From Bin80 sp965219915 (GTDB lineage: Bacteria; Bacteroidota; Rhodothermia; Rhodothermales; Bin80), in NCBI GenBank assembly GCA_965219915.1, contig OZ244794.1:3488916-3552915 (forward strand): a stretch of DNA of 64,000 nt. The letters run 5' to 3'. Shown here one piece after another: positions 42,967-52,105 of the stretch (the stretch's first letter is position 1; each line of letters begins with the position of its first letter). Below the pieces are notes generated by a model. The model was not told where the DNA came from. It worked only from the letters and a program-made list of their open reading frames with translations, and made no database searches. Both the position numbers and the translations under genes were made by a program.

Positions 42967-45243
42967 TTACGAGAAACCGAGGAGTAACCCGCCCTGGTAC
43001 ACTAATAGAGAAGCCAGATAGGCCAGCACCGTCATGTAGAGCCACATGACCATTGGCCACCGCCAGGTGTTTGTTTCCCGGCGCGCGATCGCCAGTGTAC
43101 TCATGCACTGGAGCGCAAATACGAAGAATACGAGTAGACTCATCGCAACCAGCGGTGTAAAAACCGGCCGACCGTCCGGGTACTTGTCTGCTTTCAGGGC
43201 ATCACGCAGAGCTACCCCGCCCTCAGCGTCTCCAACGCTGTAAATGATGCCCAGAGTAGATACAATGACCTCACGCGCGGCAAAAGCACTCACAAGACCA
43301 GCACTGATCTTCCAGTCAAAACCCAGTGGTTGCATGACTGGCTCAAGTATGCGCCCAAGATGTCCTATGGCACTTTCCCTGATCTGAGTAGACTGTCGGA
43401 TAATGTTTGCGCTGTCGAGTGCAGCTGTATATTTGGCATTTGCCCTTGCCGTCAAGTCTAGTGCATTTGCCAGCGTAGAGTCTACAAGCGACAACGAGTC
43501 GGTTGCAACCGTCAAATCTCTACCCGGAGCCAGCGCCTGTGCAGCAGCGTATTCTCTATTCCGCTCCTGAATCGCCAGTTCTTCAATCTGGGTTGCCTCG
43601 GGACTTATTTCTGAACGTGGAAAGCTTGCCAGGAACCATAAAGCAACACTGCAGCCCAGAATAATTTTTCCTGCACGAACAGCAAATACCTTGGAGCGCT
43701 GATACATGCGCCAGAACAGCTGGCGCAATCTCGGGCGCCTGTACGGTGGCAGCTCCATCACAAAGTAACTTGCCGGTCCCTTAAACACTAGACGCTTCAG
43801 GATAGCAGCAGCCACAAAAGCCATGATGGTCCCCATCATGTACATGGAAAACATTGCCAAGCCCTGGTAGCCGAATACGCCCATAAGCTTACCTGTAGGT
43901 AAGAAAGCGGCGATAAAAAGCGTATAGACCGGAAGGCGTGCTGAACAGCTCATAAGCGGTGCCACCATTATCGTGATCAATCGATCACGCTCATTATCTA
44001 AAGTTCTGGCAGCCATTATGCCGGGAATGGCGCAGGCATAGGAGCTCAGAAGAGGCAGCACAGAGCCTCCGCTAAGCCCCACACGCTTCATCAAACGATC
44101 CATTATAAAAGCGCTCCGGGCCATATATCCGCTATCCTCCATTATGCCCAGGAAGAAAAACAGTAACAGTATCTGTGGCAGGAATACAACAACATTCCCG
44201 ACTCCGGTGATGATGCCATCTGTGAAAAGATCTGTGACCCAGCCCGCTGGCAACGCTGAACGAACACTTCCGGCCAATGCTGCAACTCCTGCCTCAATCA
44301 AATCCATAGCGGGAATAGCCCAGGAAAAAACCGCTTCAAAAACGCACACCAGAATCAGCAAAAAGCAGAGTGGTCCTGCGACCCGGTGTGTGAACACTGC
44401 ATCAATCCTGTCGCTGAGCGTAGCCGGTCCGCTGACACGGCGCGAGGCCCTTTGAGCAATTGGCCCGATCCAGGCATATCGGCCACTAACTTCCGCATGC
44501 CTCCATGCAATCCCTCGCTTCGCAAACTCCTCCTGCAGAGCTTCGATACGGTTCACAAATTCTGGAGCTTCCAACCGCCAGGCATCCAATGCTTCCTCCT
44601 CCGCTAGCGCGCGCAAAACCTCCATTCTCAAATGCATTGGTTTTACGTGCGGTGCTTCTTCAGCCAATCGCTTGATTAAGGCCGGAATTTTGGCATCTAC
44701 GGCATCCATTAGCTGCCATCGATACACCTGCGCCGGCTCAGGCGGATTGAGAATACATTTTTTCAACTCATCAATCCCCTCTCCCCGCGAGGCCGTAATG
44801 GGAACTACAGGTACTCCAAGATCATTCTCCAGTGCAGTTGCATCCACTGCTAACCCATTTTCCTCTGCCACATCCATCATATTCAACGCAACGATCACGG
44901 GTAAACCCAGATCAATCACCTGGGTCACCACATACAGGTTGCGCTCAAGGTTACCAGCGTCCAGCACACATACCACGACATCGGGCCCCTTCTCCAAACG
45001 CCCAACAAGAACTTCGTAGGCAATACGCTCGTCCACAGATCGTGGCGTAAGGCTGTATGTGCCTGGTAAATCAACGACCTCGACATGCGGGGCACCGGCC
45101 AGCGTGCCTGCCTTGCGCTCAACAGTGACCCCCGGAAAATTTGCTACACGCTGACGCAGCCCGGTCAGCTGATTAAACAGCGTGGTCTTGCCCACATTAG
45201 GGTTACCACACAGAGCGACACGCATGGGCAATTGAGAAGTCAC
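42967..45243 (-). CDS. feoB: Ferrous iron transport protein B
   Basis: Inner-membrane Fe(II) importer with a cytosolic G domain, 758 residues. Start is GTG at 45243 or ATG at 45225. G1 GNPNVGKTTLFNQLTG, G3 DLPGTYSL and G4 NMMD are present. The membrane part has two Gate motifs, one with SGYMARSAFIMDRLMKRVGL and the other near FAAREVIVSTLG. A polar, Ala-rich insert of roughly 110 residues (about 545-650) lies between transmembrane helices, probably extracytoplasmic. It forms feoA-feoA-feoB with the two small genes upstream. Confidence 0.95.
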   Translation of the reverse strand: MTSQLPMRVALCGNPNVGKTTLFNQLTGLRQRVANFPGVTVERKAGTLAGAPHVEVVDLPGTYSLTPRSVDERIAYEVLVGRLEKGPDVVVCVLDAGNLERNLYVVTQVIDLGLPVIVALNMMDVAEENGLAVDATALENDLGVPVVPITASRGEGIDELKKCILNPPEPAQVYRWQLMDAVDAKIPALIKRLAEEAPHVKPMHLRMEVLRALAEEEALDAWRLEAPEFVNRIEALQEEFAKRGIAWRHAEVSGRYAWIGPIAQRASRRVSGPATLSDRIDAVFTHRVAGPLCFLLILVCVFEAVFSWAIPAMDLIEAGVAALAGSVRSALPAGWVTDLFTDGIITGVGNVVVFLPQILLLFFFLGIMEDSGYMARSAFIMDRLMKRVGLSGGSVLPLLSSYACAIPGIMAARTLDNERDRLITIMVAPLMSCSARLPVYTLFIAAFLPTGKLMGVFGYQGLAMFSMYMMGTIMAFVAAAILKRLVFKGPASYFVMELPPYRRPRLRQLFWRMYQRSKVFAVRAGKIILGCSVALWFLASFPRSEISPEATQIEELAIQERNREYAAAQALAPGRDLTVATDSLSLVDSTLANALDLTARANAKYTAALDSANIIRQSTQIRESAIGHLGRILEPVMQPLGFDWKISAGLVSAFAAREVIVSTLGIIYSVGDAEGGVALRDALKADKYPDGRPVFTPLVAMSLLVFFVFALQCMSTLAIARRETNTWRWPMVMWLYMTVLAYLASLLVYQGGLLLGFS

Positions 45244-45258
45244 GTCAGACCCTGTGGC

Positions 45259-45486
45259 TTACCCTTCATGCCTGGATATACGAATAAGGGCAGCCTCGGA
45301 TTTTCGGATTGAGAGATGATAATCGCGGACCTTAAGATCAATCGGATCGCCGAAGGGTGCCAAACGAACCACCTGGACCTGTGAACCAGGAACCATACCC
45401 ATTTCCATCAGGCGGTTTATAGCTGCACTGGGTTCAAACCCTAGAATCGTACCCGACTCACCAGGGCGCAAATCCCTTAGTGTCAT
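45259..45486 (-). CDS. feoA: FeoA-domain protein (second copy, next to feoB)
   Basis: 75 residues forming an SH3-like domain: LRPGESGTILGFEPS at the N-terminus, then LMEMGMVPGSQVQVVRLAPFGDPIDLKVRDYHLSIRK (the first 20 residues carry the family core). FeoA docks on FeoB. The ATG overlaps the stop of the preceding FeoA-domain gene by 4 nt and the stop is 16 bases before feoB. Confidence 0.9.
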   Translation of the reverse strand: MTLRDLRPGESGTILGFEPSAAINRLMEMGMVPGSQVQVVRLAPFGDPIDLKVRDYHLSIRKSEAALIRISRHEG

Positions 45487-45707
45487 AATTCTAAGGGAGT
45501 AGCAAATATATCGGCAGCCACATCACGCCGTAAACCAATCCGACAACCGGCCAGACGCACGATAAGCTTATCTGAATTCTGAATAACCTCCACTTGGGCT
45601 CCTTCCCGCAAACCCATGTCCCGTAGCCGCTCCTCTGCACAACCGTGCACGGAACATATCTTAAGTGGACATCCGTCACAAAAAGCCGTCAATGGAGCAG
45701 GTAACAT
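45483..45707 (-). CDS. FeoA-domain protein with Cys-rich N-terminus
   Basis: 74 residues. The FeoA core (LRDMGLREGAQVEVIQNSDKL ... LAGCRIGLRRDVAADI) is preceded by a Cys cluster, FCDGCPLKICSVHGC (about residues 9-23), with CxxC spacing. That could hold a metal or Fe-S cluster, or be simply thiol-rich. First gene of the feo operon, with a palindrome about 33-57 bp upstream that may be its operator. Confidence 0.85.
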   Translation of the reverse strand: MLPAPLTAFCDGCPLKICSVHGCAEERLRDMGLREGAQVEVIQNSDKLIVRLAGCRIGLRRDVAADIFATPLEL

Positions 45708-46117
45708 AATTCGGAATCAGAGCAGGCCCTGTGAATATACTTATTTAGACTGAATATAAATAAGGTCAGAGCATATGGTTCCACGAAGATGCCGAAATTT
45801 GTGCAAATGACCCGAGAAATTGCATTCTGTCACTGTTATCATTCGAGTCAGATCGAGATAAGCCTGCTGAATTTAAGTTGATAGCCCGCCTGAAAGCGGT
45901 TTTGACGCTGTACTTGCAACTGCCGAACGGACGGCCGCAGAAAATGGAGATACCTCTAATGACTAGACAAATTGTGACGTGAGCGTGAGCCAGGTTTAGT
46001 GCGCCATGAAAAAGATGATTTGGGCTCGGGTAGGACAGAAATTTGCGTCAACCATCGTGAATTGCATGCGTATGCGGTTTACGCCGTATTCTTACGGGCT
46101 TCAATTACTAGACTAAC
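45708..46117. other. Intergenic region between divergent feo and proS
   Basis: About 410 bases holding both promoters. Next to feo is an AT-rich palindrome (45740-45764). The remainder shows no gene or RNA that I can support. Confidence 0.55.
45740..45764. promoter_or_regulatory. Palindromic candidate iron-responsive operator of feo
   Basis: Perfect 8-bp arms CTTATTTA and TAAATAAG separated by 9 bp, starting 33 bp upstream of the first feoA start. Such AT-rich dyads are typical of binding sites for metal-responsive repressors (DtxR or Fur type), but the sequence does not match a classic Fur box. Regulation is inferred from position and symmetry. Confidence 0.45.
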
Positions 46118-47896
46118 ATGCGCTTGTCAAAATTCTTCGGCCAAACTCTGCGTGAAGCACCCTCAGAGTCTGATTCCGCATCCAGCCAAATGCTTGTACG
46201 TGCTGGGTATGTACGACAATTGGCCGCTGGCCTCTATTCTTATCTGCCTCTGGCCCATCGATCCTTACGCAAAATCGAGCAGATCCTACGCGAAGAAATG
46301 GATGCCATCAGCGGGCAGGAAATGTGTATGCCCGTAGTGCATCCAGCCGAAATCTGGCAGGAGTCGGGGCGCTGGTATGAGATCGGGGACGAGATGGGGC
46401 GGTTTCAGGACCGTAAGGGACGGGAGCTCGTCCTGGCCATGACACATGAAGAGGTCGTGACCACCCTATGTAAATCAGAGATTCGCTCCTACCGGCAACT
46501 TCCGCAAATGGTCTATCATATTCAAACCAAATTCCGGGATGAGCCCCGAGCCAGGGGAGGGCTTATTCGCGTGCGAGAGTTTGTCATGAAGGACTCCTAC
46601 ACGCTGGACAAAGATTTTAATGGACTCCAGTCTCAATACGAAGCCCACTACGATGCCTACCACCGCATCGGTGCAAGGCTTGGTCTGAATCTGGTCGCGG
46701 TGCAGAGTGATCCTGGAATGATGGGGGGAAAGATCGCCCACGAATTCATGTACATCACTCCGATTGGCGAAGACTCTCTGGCTATTTGTGAGGAATCCGG
46801 TTACGCGTCCAACTTGGATGTAGCAAGTTTTCGAAAGATTCCAGAACCTTCTGGTCCACCTCAGCCACTGATCCGCGTCCATACGCCTGGACAAGCCACT
46901 ATTGCCAATGTGGCCGATTTCTGTGGGGTCACCACACGCCAGACTGGTAAGATGGTATTCTATATGGGGGATTTTGGAGCAGAGAATCCGCCCAAGCTTG
47001 TTGCCGCCTGTGTTCGCGGAGATATGGAAATAAACGAACTACAACTGCGGTACGCCGTCGAAGCACAAGCCCTGCGCCCTGCGGAGGCCGAAGAAATTGC
47101 CGCTGCAGGATGCGTACCAGGCTATGCCTCACTGCGAGATATTGATCATACTAAGGCGGTCACCGTCGTTGATGACCTTATCCCTGAATCAGGGAATCTG
47201 GTAGTCGGGGCCAATGAGCACGACTGGCATTTCACGGGAGCGAATTATGGCCGGGATTTTACTGCCGATATTGTCGCCCCAATTGCGCTTGCCTATGATG
47301 GTGCACCAGATCCGATTGATGGTGAACCTTTGCGTGTAGTTCGTGGCGTAGAGGTTGGTAATATCTTCCAATTGGGAACCCGGTACAGTGCGAGCATGGG
47401 GGCTACTTATACTGACGAAAGCGGCGTGGAGCACCCTATCGTCATGGGATCCTACGGCATTGGAGTCGGACGTTCACTAGCCTGCGTTGCTGAAAAATAC
47501 AGCGACGATTATGGTATGGATCTGCCTATTTCGGTTGCTCCGTATCATGTAGTTCTGGTATCTCTAGGACGCTCTGGAGAAGTAAAGGAGAAAGCTGAAG
47601 CACTCTACTCCGCGTTGCTCGCAGCCGGCGTAGAGGTTATTTACGATGATCGAGAGGTGAGTCCCGGTGTTAAATTCGCGGATGCCGATCTGCTCGGCAT
47701 GCCGCTCAGGTGTACTGTCAGCTCCCGCTCACTGAACCGAGGGGGAGCAGAGTTTGGTCGGAGGCGAAGCGAGGATCTTGCGATCATTCCGCTTGAAGAT
47801 GCAGTGGATAAGATTCGGGAGGAAATCACAAACTGTTTCGATAAACTACACCAGCGACTAGAGCATCTTCCGACCTGGGAATCCCAGTCCAAGTAA
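46118..47896 (+). CDS. proS: Prolyl-tRNA synthetase (bacterial type, with editing insert)
   Basis: Class II aminoacyl-tRNA synthetase of 592 residues. Motif 2 is FRDEPRARGGLIRVREFVMKD (first 20 residues carry the conserved Arg). Motif 3 is GSYGIGVGRSLACVAE. Between them, residues about 225-395, lies the INS/YbaK-like editing domain with FYMGDFGAENPPKLVAACVRG (first 20 residues). The C-terminal anticodon-binding domain starts near residue 480. It follows the start-region palindrome of feo in the divergent direction. The stop is directly followed by IS110 debris. Confidence 0.96.
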   Translation: MRLSKFFGQTLREAPSESDSASSQMLVRAGYVRQLAAGLYSYLPLAHRSLRKIEQILREEMDAISGQEMCMPVVHPAEIWQESGRWYEIGDEMGRFQDRKGRELVLAMTHEEVVTTLCKSEIRSYRQLPQMVYHIQTKFRDEPRARGGLIRVREFVMKDSYTLDKDFNGLQSQYEAHYDAYHRIGARLGLNLVAVQSDPGMMGGKIAHEFMYITPIGEDSLAICEESGYASNLDVASFRKIPEPSGPPQPLIRVHTPGQATIANVADFCGVTTRQTGKMVFYMGDFGAENPPKLVAACVRGDMEINELQLRYAVEAQALRPAEAEEIAAAGCVPGYASLRDIDHTKAVTVVDDLIPESGNLVVGANEHDWHFTGANYGRDFTADIVAPIALAYDGAPDPIDGEPLRVVRGVEVGNIFQLGTRYSASMGATYTDESGVEHPIVMGSYGIGVGRSLACVAEKYSDDYGMDLPISVAPYHVVLVSLGRSGEVKEKAEALYSALLAAGVEVIYDDREVSPGVKFADADLLGMPLRCTVSSRSLNRGGAEFGRRRSEDLAIIPLEDAVDKIREEITNCFDKLHQRLEHLPTWESQSK

Positions 47897-48039
47897 TTTG
47901 CCATTCGACTGGGCGCTCAAAATTGAGCACATCTGGGCAAATCAATACGACCGCTTCACTCACTGGTCAATATCACTTGACGAAAGTAATTCCAGACTTT
48001 CTGTAAAGGCAACTCCCTACCTAGAGGCGTCTTCCGGTG

Positions 48040-48842
48040 GCCATGTATTGCACAAGGATCTGAAGGAACTTGGGGTGAACTGTGCTCTGTTGACGGAGTG
48101 TTTCATTCCCGATCGGGAATTTGAATCCGCGCGGGGTCTGGTGCGCAGTCGCACTGGATTGATTCAGAATCTTCACCGATCCAAAATGCGTGTGATTCAT
48201 CTTTTGCGTGCGCGCGGGTAGGTCTATAATTCGGGAGGTTACTGGACGAAGAAGTTCATGGTTTGGGTCAGCCAGGTGGAGTTGAGTGAGCCCAATGATG
48301 AGCATGTTTGTGCGGCCATCTGGCGGAGATTGATTTCATCCAGTCTCGGATCCGGGGGGTAGAGCGGCAAATCCGAGCCACCTTCGCATTGCCCAGGTTT
48401 CGCGAATCGACGCAAATTCTGCGAGGATTCCGGGGAATTGAATTGATGACCGCGATGCAACTGATCTGTGAGATTAGAGACTTCAGCCGGTTCAAAAGTG
48501 CCCCAGCACTGATGGGCTACCTGGGACTGATTCCCTCGCAACATTCATCGGGGAGTACGACCCGCTACGGAGGCCTTACTAAGACCGGTAGTCCGCAGGC
48601 GCGGACAGCCCTGATCGGGGCAGCCTAGAAGTACATTTACTCCCCGCGGGTTAGCGTATCCCTCCGGACGCGTCAGCAGGATTGCAGCACTCGAGTCGTA
48701 GGAATCAGTCAGCGAGCACAGAAACGGTTGTACAAACAGTACCGCTCGCTGACCAAACGCCGACCTCCCAAAGTGGCCGTCGTCGCACTCGCGCACGAAC
48801 GGTCGGGTTTTTGTGGGAGGCCATGCAACCCGTCCCAGTGAA
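48040..48842 (+). pseudogene. Decayed IS110-family transposase
   Basis: Three open blocks in different frames rebuild the C-terminal two-thirds of an IS110/IS116/IS902 transposase. Block 1 ends near 48220 with RGLVRSRTGLIQNLHRSKMR (coiled linker). Block 2 runs from about 48230, with LRGFRGIELMTAMQLICEI and LMGYLGLIPSQHSSG (transposase_20 domain), to an amber stop at 48626. The same frame continues after it with SPRVSVSLRTRQQ and QKRLYKQYRSLTKRRPPKVA. A last frameshift lies near 48810. The N-terminal DEDD catalytic domain is missing, so it cannot transpose. Confidence 0.8.
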
Positions 48843-48960
48843 ATGAATCCGCAAAACACTCGGAACAATGTAACAAAAAATGTGCATAGTGCCCAGGAAT
48901 GGAACCTGTTATTCTATACCGGAGCTTCCTATATTATCAGGAAACCTGTGAGGGGGGACT

Positions 48961-48990
48961 GTTGCACAAAACTCGATAGTTTTATGCAAC
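48961..48990. repeat. Inverted repeat GTTGCACAAAAC / GTTTTATGCAAC
   Basis: 12-bp arms with one mismatch around a 6-bp centre. It lies between the IS110 debris and the beta-propeller lipoprotein. It resembles the palindrome at 33234-33252 (both start GTTGCA). It may be the end of a former mobile element or a terminator hairpin. Confidence 0.45.
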
Positions 48991-49056
48991 GGTCTCGTTG
49001 TATTTTATTTCCAAGAGCAGGTTTTAGCCTTTTTCCTTAACCAGAGGTGGTGATCC

Positions 49057-50148
49057 GTGCCCGTAATAAGACGGTCAGGCATCTACGCTGCACTGTTGGC
49101 ATGTGTGGTGGGATGCGGGCCAGCCGAGCCCCCTGGGCATTCTGTGACGCGTGTGGAATTTACCGTGGATACGGTGGCGACCTACACGCTAGAGGGCCGT
49201 TCGTTGGTTGATCCCAATGTCCTCGGATCCCCTGACGACATTGTTGTTGCAAGCTCAGATCGCCTCCTTGTCGTTGACGATAAGGCGGAGAAACCCCTTC
49301 TTGTGTTTGATCGCTTTTCCGGTGACTTGCTAAAATCAGCCGGCGCTTTTGGGAGTGGACCTGGGGAAGTGAGCGGGCATTTGCGACTTGACGTCAAGAC
49401 GGGGAAGAGCGAAGGGTGGGTATTGGACATCATCCATCAATCCCTCACGTACGTTTATTTGGACACGCTTGTGGCAACTGGCCTTCTGTCTCCTCGGAGT
49501 ACGAGATTTGGTAACAGTGGAGGCGTCGTGCTGAATTCTGCACAAATGGCGGATGGCAGCATCTTGGGATGGGGGGTGCATCCGGTTGGCGGCTTGGCCA
49601 TGTTTGACTCAATTGGTGCATTTGAGGGCGCCTTTGGCAATGCCCCACCCGGGGCGGACAATGTTTCCATGGCGATTCGTAACCATGCGTGGCGTCAGAC
49701 GCTACGAACTTCGCCTGATGCAGAGCGCTTGGTTGCGGCATACTATAACGCTGACAGGCTGGACATCTATGATTCCGGCGCCCTCACGCATATCGTGAAC
49801 GGCCCTGAGTTCTTTGAACCGGTCTATATCGCAGATGAAACACCTAGAGGACAGATGCTAGCCCTGCAGCCTGACAATCGGTCAGGCTATATAGATGTAG
49901 CCGTAACGGAGGAATTCATTTATGCTCTGTATTCGGGCAAGAAAAGAGATGAGACTAGTTTGGGTGAAGAGCGGGGGGCCTACTTTCTAGTTTTTGACTG
50001 GACAGGAAGGCCTATGGGGCGTCTTAACGTATCTGGGTCGCCATCCTCAATGGCTGTCTCCGCAGACAACAGTGAACTTTACGTCATTTTCAAAAGTCCG
50101 GTACCACAAATCATTCGCTTCGAGATTCCTGAAAGCTTGGTGCAATAG
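49057..50148 (+). CDS. 6-bladed beta-propeller lipoprotein
   Basis: 363 residues. GTG start at 49057 with AGAGGTGG seven bases upstream. The signal peptide ends in the lipobox VVGC (Cys at residue 20). The mature part shows repeated blades such as PDDIVVASSDRLLVVDDKAE and PSSMAVSADNSELYVIF, typical of the BF3164-like/6-bladed beta-propeller lipoproteins of Bacteroidota. Role unknown; related proteins are extracytoplasmic and may bind ligands or proteins. No partner gene nearby. Confidence 0.8.
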   Translation: MPVIRRSGIYAALLACVVGCGPAEPPGHSVTRVEFTVDTVATYTLEGRSLVDPNVLGSPDDIVVASSDRLLVVDDKAEKPLLVFDRFSGDLLKSAGAFGSGPGEVSGHLRLDVKTGKSEGWVLDIIHQSLTYVYLDTLVATGLLSPRSTRFGNSGGVVLNSAQMADGSILGWGVHPVGGLAMFDSIGAFEGAFGNAPPGADNVSMAIRNHAWRQTLRTSPDAERLVAAYYNADRLDIYDSGALTHIVNGPEFFEPVYIADETPRGQMLALQPDNRSGYIDVAVTEEFIYALYSGKKRDETSLGEERGAYFLVFDWTGRPMGRLNVSGSPSSMAVSADNSELYVIFKSPVPQIIRFEIPESLVQ

Positions 50149-50543
50149 TCACGTCAAGCTCACAGCATAGAAGTTGCATCTGAGGCAGTCTGATCCTGTC
50201 TCAGGCAACTAACCTGCGACCACAGTTATGCGTAAGTGGTTTCTACCTCATAAACTTGCAACGACAAAGAGAATTGTCGAATCGGGTCCATAAGGAGAGT
50301 TTTTCCTCCGTTCATGTTCGGGCTCTGCAGACCGATATCGTCCTTGCCTCCCTGAAATCCAAAAACATTGGAGTCTTTGATTCCCCGTTAGAGCCTCAAC
50401 TTGATGAGGCCTCCAAAGTTGTTCCCGATCTGAATCTCTTGATTTAATTGAAACCTGGATGAATTGACCTGAAGCATGCGATGTTGGGAAGAGAACGACA
50501 CCGTGCATTCTTCCACTATTCTACAGTTCATCCAAAGAATTTA

Positions 50544-50604
50544 TTGACAATCTGCCGAAGCTATTTTGACAATCTGCCACAATTATTCTGACAATCTGCC
50601 GAAG
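50544..50604. repeat. 22-bp-spaced direct repeats, group 1 (3 copies)
   Basis: Copies of TTGACAATCTGCCGAAG at 50544-50560, 50566-50582 (ends CACAA instead of CGAAG) and 50588-50604 (starts CTGAC). The step is exactly 22 bp, about two helical turns, so a protein could bind all copies on one face. Each copy contains the -35-like hexamer TTGACA. Confidence 0.85.
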
Positions 50605-50718
50605 ACTATTACTCGGTTGCAATAAGCCTTCGCCACGCATACTGGGCCTTTTACAAGAATAATACCAGCACTCAGCACTGAATTTCTGTTGTGAACCTAT
50701 TATCCATGGGTTAGTTAA

Positions 50719-50779
50719 TTGACAATCTGCCGAAGTTATTTTGACAATCTGCCGAAGTTATTTTGACAATCTGCCGATA
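50719..50779. repeat. 22-bp-spaced direct repeats, group 2 (3 copies)
   Basis: Copies of the same 17-bp motif at 50719-50735, 50741-50757 and 50763-50779 (the last ends CGATA). Spacing is again exactly 22 bp. This group ends 72 bp before the ATG of the DUF4143 ATPase and is 175 bp from group 1, start to start. Confidence 0.88.
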
Positions 50780-50851
50780 ACATTATCAAGAATATCAATA
50801 CAAAGAAGTAATTCAGCTACTGGCGAATGATTCGCTAAACATCTACTACAA

Positions 50852-52105
50852 ATGACTACACAACAAATCATCCCCCGACAATCAGAACAGCTTCTTGCTG
50901 AGTTAATTCCGCACTCGCCAGTTGTATTAATTCATGGCCCTCGACAATCTGGCAAGACAACCCTGGCAAAACTGATTGGTGACCGACTTGGATATTCCTA
51001 TTACACATTCGACAATTTGAAAACCCTGGCAGCAGTGCAGAGTGACCCGACGGGGTTTATGTACGCGCTCCCAGACCGCGTCATACTTGACGAAATACAA
51101 CTTGCCCCGGAACTGTTTCGACTGCTCAAATTGTCTGTGGATCGTCATCGAATAAATGGTCAATTCATCCTGACTGGCTCAACCAATGTCCTTTTTCTAC
51201 CAGAATTGACGGATGCGCTCACTGGTCGCATGCTCATCGTTCGCCTGCATCCGCTGTCTCAAGTGGAAATTGAACAAACGAAGTCAACCCCTTTTCTCGA
51301 GCGACTGTTTACGGGAGATTTCCAAATGAGCCAATCCGAATCTCTGGGAAGCAATCTAGCAGAACGAATTGTGGCTGGTGGTTATCCCCCCGCGCTGGCC
51401 ATCCCTGTAGATAGAATACGCTCTTCTTGGTACAATAGCTACGTCGTCAGCTTGGTTCAGAATGATATTTCTGGGCAGGTAAAGGTTCATTCTCCTGAAT
51501 CGCTCCCCAGTTTACTCACTGCGGTAGCCAGCTTATCTGCACAACTATTCAACGTGTCCTCCACCGCAGCAAAATTGCAAATGAATCGCAACACGATTCG
51601 GCATTACTTGTCACTACTAGAGCGCCATTTCCTGATAAAGAGGCTTCCACCCTGGTACAGTAACCGGATGAAAAGAATGATCAAGACTCCCAAAATTCAT
51701 ATCGGCGACACTGGTCTTGCTTGTTCACTATTGAATATTGATGCAAATGATTTACAAATGGACCGTAACCTTCTGGGCCAACTCGTAGAGTCGTTTGTCT
51801 TTCAAGAATTGCGAAGACAAGCCAGCTCATCAGGTAAGCCTTACAAGTTCTACCATTTTAGAGACCGCTACGGGGTTGAAGCAGACATGATCATTGAACT
51901 AGGGGGCTCCAAACTAGCCGGTGTTGAAATAAAGGCGGGAGCTTCGATCATTAGTTCCGATTTCAAGGCACTACGCAAAATCAAGGCGGCTCATGGAGAT
52001 AGATTCACGTTTGGCGCACTGCTATACGATGGAGACCTTTGTGCAAGTTTTGGGGATGGAATGTTTGCCGTTCCCATCCGCAGGCTCTGGGAGACCGACT
52101 CATAA
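50852..52105 (+). CDS. AAA-type ATPase with DUF4143 domain
   Basis: 417 residues. Walker A GPRQSGKTT (about 30-38), Walker B RVILDEIQ (about 75-82) and a sensor-like LTGSTNVLFLP. The C-terminal DUF4143 region has AKLQMNRNTIRHYLSLLERHFLIKRLPPWY (first 20 residues; winged-helix-like) and a restriction-endonuclease-like segment near FRDRYGVEADMIIE and VEIKAG. This is the widespread archaeal/bacterial ATPase family of unknown function, often suspected to be mobile or toxin-antitoxin-like. It has no partner gene; six direct repeats lie upstream. Confidence 0.88.
   Translation: MTTQQIIPRQSEQLLAELIPHSPVVLIHGPRQSGKTTLAKLIGDRLGYSYYTFDNLKTLAAVQSDPTGFMYALPDRVILDEIQLAPELFRLLKLSVDRHRINGQFILTGSTNVLFLPELTDALTGRMLIVRLHPLSQVEIEQTKSTPFLERLFTGDFQMSQSESLGSNLAERIVAGGYPPALAIPVDRIRSSWYNSYVVSLVQNDISGQVKVHSPESLPSLLTAVASLSAQLFNVSSTAAKLQMNRNTIRHYLSLLERHFLIKRLPPWYSNRMKRMIKTPKIHIGDTGLACSLLNIDANDLQMDRNLLGQLVESFVFQELRRQASSSGKPYKFYHFRDRYGVEADMIIELGGSKLAGVEIKAGASIISSDFKALRKIKAAHGDRFTFGALLYDGDLCASFGDGMFAVPIRRLWETDS

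Larger units (their letters stand above)
47897..49056. other. Region of IS110 remnant and short unclaimed sequence
   Basis: The left part to about 48842 holds a decayed IS110 transposase. The right part, to 49056, holds no gene; it includes an inverted repeat at 48961-48990. The ribosome site AGAGGTGG of the next gene is at 49043-49050. Confidence 0.6.
50149..50851. other. Intergenic region with 22-bp repeats
   Basis: About 700 bases. The left half has no convincing gene (frames at 50248-50508 minus and 50256-50447 plus look accidental or fossil). The right half carries six copies of a 17-bp motif in two groups of three in front of the DUF4143 ATPase gene. Confidence 0.6.

Noticed and set aside
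48545..48868. 107-codon minus-strand ORF across the IS110 region
   Set aside because: Antisense to the recognisable transposase blocks; shadow.
50248..50508. 86-codon minus-strand ORF
   Set aside because: No recognisable domain and overlaps an equally open plus-strand frame; could be a fossil but not supportable as a gene.
50544..50779. CRISPR array
   Set aside because: The unit is only 17 bp with a fixed 5-bp interval, and the two triplets are separated by non-repeat sequence; there are no variable spacers and no cas genes.
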